Below, one piece after another: positions 1 to 6,733 of a DNA stretch of 8,630 bases (its first letter is position 1; every line of letters begins with the position of its first letter). Position numbers and translations under genes: made by a program. This DNA comes from Verrucomicrobiota bacterium. Lineage in GTDB: Bacteria; Verrucomicrobiota; Verrucomicrobiia; Opitutales; Seribacteraceae. The stretch spans positions 1-8,630 of the forward strand of contig JACNJI010000149.1 in assembly GCA_014382645.1 (NCBI GenBank). The letters are read 5' to 3'. The notes under the pieces are model-generated. The model saw only the letters and a list, made by a program, of their open reading frames with translations, ran no database searches and was not told where the DNA came from.

Positions 1-330
1 GTACGAGCTTATGCCGCAAAAGTAGCTTCCGGCAAAGCCTCTGCTGAGGAATTGGATCGGGACACTTTTTCCTCGCATCTTTACACGGTTGACCTGCCGG
101 ACCCCGACTTGATCATACGCACTTCGGGCGAACATCGATTAAGCAACTTCCTTCTTCTTCAAGCGGCCTATGCTGAGATTTACGTAACTCCCGAACCTTG
201 GCCCGAGTTCACTGCCGACAAGTTCCATCTGGCTCTGCAAGACTACGCTGGTCGAGAACGGCGATACGGCAAGACGGGAGACCAGATCCGCTTAAAACCA
301 ACCATATCCGAAACACCTGTAAGCGTATGA
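1..330 (+). CDS. uppS: Undecaprenyl diphosphate synthase (isoprenyl transferase), 3' part only
   Basis: This is a cis-prenyltransferase that adds isopentenyl diphosphate units to farnesyl diphosphate to make undecaprenyl diphosphate, the lipid carrier for peptidoglycan and other surface polymers, at the inner face of the membrane. Frame 1 is open from the first base, so the gene starts upstream; 109 C-terminal residues are visible, against about 230-250 in the family. The diagnostic block RTSGEHRLSNF (118-150) supplies the two arginines that bind the isopentenyl diphosphate (118-120 and 136-138), and AYAE supplies the Mg-binding glutamate (175-177), by homology with E. coli UppS. Oddity: the block usually reads SNFLLWQ but here reads SNFLLLQ, with Leu at 157-159. 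The stop codon TGA overlaps the cdsA start. Family assignment is secure; the chain length of the product cannot be judged from this part. Confidence 0.96.
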   Translation, partial: VRAYAAKVASGKASAEELDRDTFSSHLYTVDLPDPDLIIRTSGEHRLSNFLLLQAAYAEIYVTPEPWPEFTADKFHLALQDYAGRERRYGKTGDQIRLKPTISETPVSV

Positions 331-1183
331 TTCTCAGAATATTCTCGACCGTCATCCTATCGAGCATCGTAATCGGTGGAGTGGCAGGTTTCGGCGAAGT
401 CGGAACCATGTGGATTCTGACTGTGGCGGCAGTATGCACTCAATTCGAAATCTACGCCCTACTGGGCCGCCTTGGATTCGCCGCAAATAGAATCTCAGGA
501 TTGGCCACGGGAGCCTTTTTGGTTCCGATGGGATACTATATAGAAGGTGCGGGAATGGACACTTTGGCAGTGGGAGCTCTCATGATGTCGGGTGCGGCCG
601 TGCTTTTCCCTCAAGCCCAGCGAGGCATGTACGTAAAACGCCTGCTTCCGACTTTCTTCGGTCTGGTTTTCGTGCCCTTTCTATTGCACTACTTCGTCCG
701 AATTTTGCAGACGTCCGGGGAGATTCCATCGGGAACAACCATGAGTTTCGGCTTGTTCTTCTGCTTGTGGTTGCTTGCCGTGGCGAAGTTCAGTGACATT
801 GGGGCTCTGCTGGTGGGGAAGATGATAGGTCGCACAAAAATGGCTCCTTCCATCAGTCCGGGAAAAACCATCGAAGGACTTGTTGGAGGCATAGCAGCCT
901 CCGCAGGCATAGGAGCTTTCCTCCCATGGGTCTTGCAAAATCACAGGCCCGAGTTGGTTTCTTTCGAGGGAGTGAACTTCGATCCGGGATCGGCTGCGAT
1001 CCTTGCCTTGCCCATAGCCGTTGCCGCCGTAATCGGCGACTTGATCGCCTCTGTACTCAAGCGATTGGCGAACATCAAGGATTCAGGTGGGGCGATACCT
1101 GGAATAGGCGGAATGCTCGATCTTACCGACAGTCTCATTTTGGCCGCACCCACGGGATATTTCTTACTTTTGGCCTTATTGCG

Positions 1184-1187
<4 letters not shown>
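327..1187 (+). CDS. cdsA: Phosphatidate cytidylyltransferase (CDP-diglyceride synthase)
   Basis: This is an integral membrane enzyme that condenses CTP with phosphatidic acid to give CDP-diacylglycerol, the precursor of phosphatidylglycerol, phosphatidylethanolamine and cardiolipin. The predicted protein has 286 residues, normal for the family, and is mostly hydrophobic with several membrane segments. The C-terminal half carries the family blocks: SDIGALLVGK followed by SPGKTIEG, then GDLIASVLKR (237-246), KDSGG (251-255) and IPGIGGMLDLTDS (257-269) with acidic residues D238, D252, D265 and D268. The usual signature reads HGGxxDRxD; here His is Ile260, Arg is Leu266, and the residue before the last Asp is Thr. 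The ATG at 327 is chosen because it overlaps the uppS stop (ATGA) and is followed at once by a hydrophobic segment; the frame is open further upstream, but that part reads as a uppS shadow. Its own stop overlaps the dxr start. Confidence 0.95.
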
Positions 1188-2332
<1,145 letters not shown>

Positions 2333-2356
2333 CTTCACTCACCACATCCTAAATTC

Positions 2357-3853
2357 GTGTCTTTAATATACGACATCAGCTTTATCTTCGTTGCCTTGCT
2401 CACTTTGGGGATAACCATCTTCGTACATGAACTGGGGCATTTTCTCGCTGCTAAGCGCAGGGGATTGGTCATCAAGCGTTTCTCCATCGGTTTTGGACCA
2501 AAAATCTTCGGTTGGGAGCGAGGGGGCGTGGAATATCGTCTATCCATAATACCCTTCGGCGGATACGTATCCCTCCCTCAACTGGCGGACATGGGTCGAC
2601 TAGAAGGAGCCGATGAGCAGATCTCGGAAAAAGAAAGGGATGGAGATGTAAACGAGGAAGACGAAGACGAAGACGGAGACGAAGACGGAGACGAGGGCGA
2701 AGACGAACACAAAATAGAACAATTCTCGAAGATCAGCTATGCCGACAAAATGATCGTTTCGGTCATGGGAGCCGTCTTCAACGTACTGTTCGCCTTCGTG
2801 CTCTCCTGCATACTCTGGTTTTTTGGTTATGACGTACCTTCTGCCCAGCTCACCACTGAGATTGGTTACGTGGCAGAGGAAGTCGAACGCTGGAATCCAT
2901 TGATTCAAGAGGGTGAAACAGTTCGTGGTCCCGCAATGGTGGCGGGTTTGCTTCCCGGAGACAAAATTCTCGAAGTCGACAATGCTCGAGTTGAAGACTT
3001 CATGGACATCCAGAGCCGCATTGTCACAGGAAAGAAGACGCAGGAAGATGGTGAGCGCCTGGTCACCTTGCTCATAGATCGGAACGGTACCTCAAAAAGC
3101 TTAGACATCCGTCCGGAAGTGGTAAGTAACGAAGAATTCCGCATTATCGGCATAGGACCTCGTGAAACTTTTTTCGTGGAAGAGCTTTCACCCGGGTTGC
3201 CCGGAGAAGCTGCCGGGCTTGAAATAGGCGATATGCCTCTCGCCATAGATGGGCAACAAATCCTGTCCTTCAGATACTTGATTAACTACCTCGACAAACT
3301 CGAAGAGAACGCCAGCGTTGCCTTCACCGTAAGCAAAGGTGGTGAGGACGGACCAAAGGAGACCTACACGCTCACCCCGGCAGTTAAAGAAATCGAACAG
3401 GGCGACGCACTCGTCAAACGTACACTCATCGGTTTCCGACCCAAGCAAAAGATCGTGACCACCTATCCGAACCCCATGCATCTCATTTACGGTCGAGTAA
3501 AGGAAATGTACCTCACCCTTTCGGGCCTAATCAGTCCAAATTCCGACGTCAAACTTCGCAACATGAGTGGTCCAGTAGGCATCGTCAACCACCTCAGCAT
3601 CTTCGCAAAGATCGGTTTCAAGAAGCTCTTGTGGTTCGTTGTCTTCATCAACGTAAACCTCGCCATTCTTAACCTACTGCCAATCCCCGTATTGGACGGA
3701 GGTCACATGCTCTTTGCCACCATAGAGAAACTCCGGGGACAACCGCTACCATTGCCTTTCCTAGAACGAGCGCAAATCTTATTCGTAGCCCTGCTATTCT
3801 CGTTCATGCTGTATGTCACCTTCTTCGACCTACAGCGATTATTCCCCTTCTGA
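2357..3853 (+). CDS. rseP: Site-2 intramembrane zinc metalloprotease, RseP family
   Basis: This is an inner-membrane protease that cuts transmembrane segments of its substrates; in E. coli it cleaves the anti-sigma factor RseA and signal-peptide remnants. The natural substrate here is unknown. The predicted length is 498 residues, against about 450 in E. coli. Order: first membrane segment with zinc motif HELGH (24-28); IPFGGYVSLPQL (65-76); an acidic low-complexity stretch (100-117); second membrane segment (about 132-160); two PDZ domains (GLLPGDKILEVD near 197-208 and a second near 278-300); SGPVGI; and NLLPIPVLDGGH (439-450), whose D447 is the third zinc ligand, followed by the last membrane segment. 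The GTG at 2357 is the only sensible start because the membrane segment begins straight after it. No Shine-Dalgarno site is visible in the 24-base gap after dxr. The acidic insert accounts for part of the extra length. Confidence 0.96.
   Translation: MSLIYDISFIFVALLTLGITIFVHELGHFLAAKRRGLVIKRFSIGFGPKIFGWERGGVEYRLSIIPFGGYVSLPQLADMGRLEGADEQISEKERDGDVNEEDEDEDGDEDGDEGEDEHKIEQFSKISYADKMIVSVMGAVFNVLFAFVLSCILWFFGYDVPSAQLTTEIGYVAEEVERWNPLIQEGETVRGPAMVAGLLPGDKILEVDNARVEDFMDIQSRIVTGKKTQEDGERLVTLLIDRNGTSKSLDIRPEVVSNEEFRIIGIGPRETFFVEELSPGLPGEAAGLEIGDMPLAIDGQQILSFRYLINYLDKLEENASVAFTVSKGGEDGPKETYTLTPAVKEIEQGDALVKRTLIGFRPKQKIVTTYPNPMHLIYGRVKEMYLTLSGLISPNSDVKLRNMSGPVGIVNHLSIFAKIGFKKLLWFVVFINVNLAILNLLPIPVLDGGHMLFATIEKLRGQPLPLPFLERAQILFVALLFSFMLYVTFFDLQRLFPF
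2654..2707 (+). repeat. In-frame hexamer repeat coding a pure Asp/Glu/Gly tract in RseP
   Basis: These 54 bases are made of GAAGAC and GGAGAC units with a few variants, and contain no T. They code for residues 100-117 of RseP, every one of which is Asp, Glu or Gly, and sit within a wider charged stretch (about residues 83-121). By alignment with E. coli RseP topology, the tract falls in the cytosolic loop between the membrane-associated beta region and the second membrane segment. The repeat length keeps the reading frame. Growth by replication slippage is inferred from the repeat pattern. Confidence 0.85.
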
Positions 3854-3868
3854 ACGATTCGGGACGAT

Positions 3869-5902
3869 ATGCCGTCCTCCTCATACTGCTTGTCACGAGT
3901 TCGTACCCTTCGAAGAACGACTCGTGAAGTAAAGGTCGGTTCGATCGGCGTTGGGGGTGACAACCCGATTCGCGTACAGTCGATGACCACGACTGAAACT
4001 CTCGATGTGGAAGCCACTTCACGTCAAACCATAGAACTTGCAGAAGCAGGTTGCGAGATCGTCCGAATTACCGCCCAGAACGTACGGGCCGCAGAGGCTC
4101 TAGCAGCAATCGCTAAAAAGGTACGTGGCGACGGGTTTGACATTCCTCTCGTCGCCGACATTCATTTCCTTCCACAAGCGGCGATGGAGGCAGCCAAGCA
4201 CGTGGAAAAGGTACGAGTAAATCCCGGCAATTACGCCGACCGTAAAAAATTCGCCGTACGCGAATACTCCGAGCTCGAATACGAAGAAGAACTCGACCGC
4301 CTACACGTAGCCTTTTCGCCACTAGTGCTACGATGCAAGAAACTGGGGCGAGCTATGCGCATCGGAACCAATCACGGTTCCCTTTCGGACCGGATTCTCA
4401 ATCGCTTCGGCGACACGCCTAGAGGCATGGCCGAATCCGCTCTAGAGTTCATTAGGATCGCAGAGTCGCACGATTACCGGGAGATCATCCTGTCGATGAA
4501 GGCAAGCAACCCGAAAGTGATGATCGAAGCTTATAGACTCGTCGTCGCTCTCATGAACGAGGAACACATGGAGTATCCCCTCCACCTTGGCGTCACCGAA
4601 GCCGGAGACGGTGAGGACGCTCGCATCAAGAGTGCCGCGGGAATTGGCTCCTTGTTGCTAGATGGTCTCGGCGACACCATCCGCGTTTCACTTACCGAAG
4701 ATCCGGTACATGAGATACCCGTGGCCCAAGACATCGCGTCAAGAACTGAGACACTTTGGAGAAGGGCAGAAGACAAAACCTGCGAGCATCCCGACGAAGG
4801 AATAGATCCCTTTGAATTCACGCGTCGGGAATGCATCGACCTGACCTTCAGCCCAAGCTGCAAAGTGGGTCCGAAAGAACCGCCTCGCGTGATTATTCCG
4901 GCAGGTCGCCCCCTTGAGGAGTTTCGAGATATCGTTTCCGATCTGTCAAAAGCCCAAGCCGCAAACAAGGATGCACCGATCGAAGGCTTGCTCTTGACGC
5001 TCAAATACGAGAAAGATTTAGCACACTTGGAGACTTTGCGGGAAACTCTTGTTGGCTCCCTACCCTTTCTCGTAGTCGAATACCAACCCGAAGAACAGTT
5101 TGACCTGCCGACCAGAGCTTCCGAACGAGGTTCACCGAAACTCCTTGTCCTTCGCTCCTTCGCTCCCTGTCAATCCGAGGATCTTCACACATTTCTTACT
5201 GAAACAGAAAACGCGGGCCATACATCCGCCCTTGCATTGGAACCAACCGACCTCAACGGCCCACTGGGCGAAGTCCTCTCAGTCTATCAAGGCTCCGCTC
5301 CAATAATCACCTTGTCGAAAACCTCCAAGTTCGCGCATCCGGTAGCAGCCTACCGGGCGCTGGGCGCTTACCTTCGACAACGCAACCTGCCCTTCCCTAT
5401 CTGGATAAGGTCAAGCGACGAAGCGCGCATCCATCCCCATGAAGATTTCTTTTCTTCCCGCCTCCTCGATTCCGCAATCTTGACGGGTTCTCTACTTTGC
5501 GACGGGATCGGGGACCTACTCTCGGTCGAGAATGCCCCCGATCCGAATCGTGCTCGAACTCTCGCCTACAACCTCCTTCAAGGAGCACGGGCAAGAAGTT
5601 CGAAAACCGAGTTCGTGGCTTGCCCAAGTTGTGGTCGTACCCTCTTTGACCTTCAGTCAACCACCCAACGCGTAAAAGCAAGCACTGCACACCTAAAGGG
5701 AGTCACGATCGCAGTCATGGGTTGCATTGTCAACGGGCCCGGAGAAATGGCCGATGCCGACTTCGGATACGTTGGCACCGCTCCCGGCAAGATCGATCTT
5801 TACGTCGGTAAAAATCGTGTAAAATCGGCAATCCCGGAAAAGGAAGCCGTTGACCGACTGGTCCATCTCATTAAAGAAGAAGGCAAATGGATCGAACCGT
5901 AA
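3869..5902 (+). CDS. ispG: 4-hydroxy-3-methylbut-2-enyl diphosphate synthase (IspG/GcpE), long three-domain form
   Basis: This iron-sulfur enzyme carries out the penultimate step of the MEP pathway, reducing 2-C-methyl-D-erythritol 2,4-cyclodiphosphate to HMBPP. The predicted 677 residues match the long form known from Chlamydia, Bacteroidetes and plants, not the roughly 370-residue E. coli form. The N-terminal TIM barrel (about 15-295) has NPIRVQSMTTTETLDVEAT, AGCEIVRITAQN, VADIHF (95-100), VRVNPGNY, GTNHGSLSDRI and HLGVTEAGDGED. A central insert runs from about 300 to 575. The C-terminal domain binds the [4Fe-4S] cluster through C585 and C588 (CPSCG), C619 (GCIVNGPGE) and E626. All cluster ligands are present, so it should be active. 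The ATG at 3869 has a weak GGGA four bases upstream (3861-3864); the first 15 or so residues are not conserved, so a slightly later start is possible. The gene follows rseP by 15 bases and overlaps the next gene by 16. Confidence 0.96.
   Translation: MPSSSYCLSRVRTLRRTTREVKVGSIGVGGDNPIRVQSMTTTETLDVEATSRQTIELAEAGCEIVRITAQNVRAAEALAAIAKKVRGDGFDIPLVADIHFLPQAAMEAAKHVEKVRVNPGNYADRKKFAVREYSELEYEEELDRLHVAFSPLVLRCKKLGRAMRIGTNHGSLSDRILNRFGDTPRGMAESALEFIRIAESHDYREIILSMKASNPKVMIEAYRLVVALMNEEHMEYPLHLGVTEAGDGEDARIKSAAGIGSLLLDGLGDTIRVSLTEDPVHEIPVAQDIASRTETLWRRAEDKTCEHPDEGIDPFEFTRRECIDLTFSPSCKVGPKEPPRVIIPAGRPLEEFRDIVSDLSKAQAANKDAPIEGLLLTLKYEKDLAHLETLRETLVGSLPFLVVEYQPEEQFDLPTRASERGSPKLLVLRSFAPCQSEDLHTFLTETENAGHTSALALEPTDLNGPLGEVLSVYQGSAPIITLSKTSKFAHPVAAYRALGAYLRQRNLPFPIWIRSSDEARIHPHEDFFSSRLLDSAILTGSLLCDGIGDLLSVENAPDPNRARTLAYNLLQGARARSSKTEFVACPSCGRTLFDLQSTTQRVKASTAHLKGVTIAVMGCIVNGPGEMADADFGYVGTAPGKIDLYVGKNRVKSAIPEKEAVDRLVHLIKEEGKWIEP
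5877..5883 (+). promoter_or_regulatory. Possible Shine-Dalgarno site for the phosphatase gene, inside ispG
   Basis: A purine run ending AAGAAGG lies three bases before the ATG at 5887, within the last codons of ispG. The spacing is shorter than usual, although the upstream part of the same run (GAAGA, 5876-5880) would sit at a more normal distance. It supports the 5887 start and coupled translation with ispG, but purine-rich lysine and glutamate codons could produce it by chance. Confidence 0.35.
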
Positions 5903-6726
5903 TCCCATCCGAGCATCCGCTCGACCTAAGTCACGCCGACGAATCTCTGCGATCCCGCATACTAGCAGGACAGAAAGCCGTTCTCGACCAAGTAGGCTAT
6001 TTTCGAGAAAACTTCGGGAAAACCGAAAGTCGATGGAAAAGAGACGGAACACGAGTAACCGTGGTAGACGAAACAATCTCACGCGAGATATTCACCGACC
6101 TCACAAAAGACTTCATCGAAGATGACTTTTGCTCCGAAGAAAACGATAGCGACTCCGTACTCAGAAACCTCTACGCCGAATTCGCTTGGGTGCTCGACCC
6201 CGTGGACGGGACAAACAACTACGCAGTCGGCATTCCCGAGTGTGGCATTTCCCTCGGTCTTCTTCGCAAAGGGATGCCCGTCTACGGCTTCATATACGAC
6301 AACGGACGGGACTTACTCCTTCAAGGTGGTCCCACCTTCGGAGCGGTCGAGGGCGAAAGTCCTATCAGGGCAGCCACCGACCTCGTAAACGAAAAGCTCA
6401 CTTTCTGTATGCACTTCCCCATTCCCTCCAAGGCACAAGAGAAACTCCAAGAAGCACTTACTATCTGGCGCATACGTTGCCCTGGGTCAGCAGCCGTAGG
6501 TCTCTCCAACGTCGCCGCAGGCCGCCTCGACGGTTGCATCGAATACAGATCCAAGCCGTGGGATTGCGCCGCCGGGCATCCCATTTGCAGAGGAGCCGGC
6601 GCAGATTTCCATTTTCTGGAAGAAGCCTGCTTTCCCCTGAAAAGCTTTTCCACAAGTATGCCGTCTTTTCCTTTTCGAGTTGGTTCTCAGCTTTTTCTCG
6701 ATGAAACGGCCAAGGCACTGGCCTAA
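5887..6726 (+). CDS. Inositol monophosphatase family protein (Mg-dependent sugar-phosphate or nucleotide phosphatase)
   Basis: This belongs to the FIG/IMPase superfamily of metal-dependent phosphatases, whose members act on inositol phosphate, histidinol phosphate, fructose 1,6-bisphosphate or 3'-phosphoadenosine 5'-phosphate. The predicted length is 279 residues, typical for the family. Metal-binding motifs are complete: SEE (83-85), DPVDGTNN (104-111) with D104, D107 and T109, and WDCAAG (225-230) with D226. The block CPGSAAVGLSNVAAGRLDG (198-216) is the usual GSAAL/VAxGRxDg region. The following helix, often xxxEAGG, reads CRGAGAD here. Nothing in the sequence fixes the substrate. The start at 5887 lies inside ispG (16-base overlap), with a possible ribosome site just before it, and the stop lies 7 bases from the end of the convergent pbpC gene. 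It is probably the last gene of the uppS-ispG transcription unit. Confidence 0.92.
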   Translation: MDRTVIPSEHPLDLSHADESLRSRILAGQKAVLDQVGYFRENFGKTESRWKRDGTRVTVVDETISREIFTDLTKDFIEDDFCSEENDSDSVLRNLYAEFAWVLDPVDGTNNYAVGIPECGISLGLLRKGMPVYGFIYDNGRDLLLQGGPTFGAVEGESPIRAATDLVNEKLTFCMHFPIPSKAQEKLQEALTIWRIRCPGSAAVGLSNVAAGRLDGCIEYRSKPWDCAAGHPICRGAGADFHFLEEACFPLKSFSTSMPSFPFRVGSQLFLDETAKALA

Positions 6727-6733
6727 AAGACTG

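Noticed and set aside
198..326. Possible N-terminal extension of CdsA
   Set aside because: It overlaps the coding end of uppS in another frame and is Arg-rich; the ATG at 327 gives a normal membrane-protein N-terminus.
926..1183. Possible N-terminal extension of Dxr
   Set aside because: The frame is open, but the extension lies over conserved cdsA sequence, resembles no Dxr N-terminus, and the GTG at 1184 gives a standard start just before the GATGSIG motif.
2640..2720. Acidic repeat as a sign of a foreign insertion or mobile element in rseP
   Set aside because: There are no flanking target duplications or inverted repeats, the frame is kept, and the flanking protein sequence continues the RseP family pattern.
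2600..2908. Antisense open frame of 102 codons with a run of Val, Phe and Leu that looks like a membrane segment
   Set aside because: It is the reverse reading of the acidic GAAGAC repeat in rseP; the hydrophobic look follows from the complement of Asp/Glu codons and there is no supporting start context.
6708..6723. Small hairpin GGCCA-AGGCAC-TGGCC at the end of the phosphatase gene as a terminator
   Set aside because: The stem has only five pairs, lies within codons, and is followed by TAAAAG and not a T run on the + strand; the - strand side also lacks a T tract of useful length.
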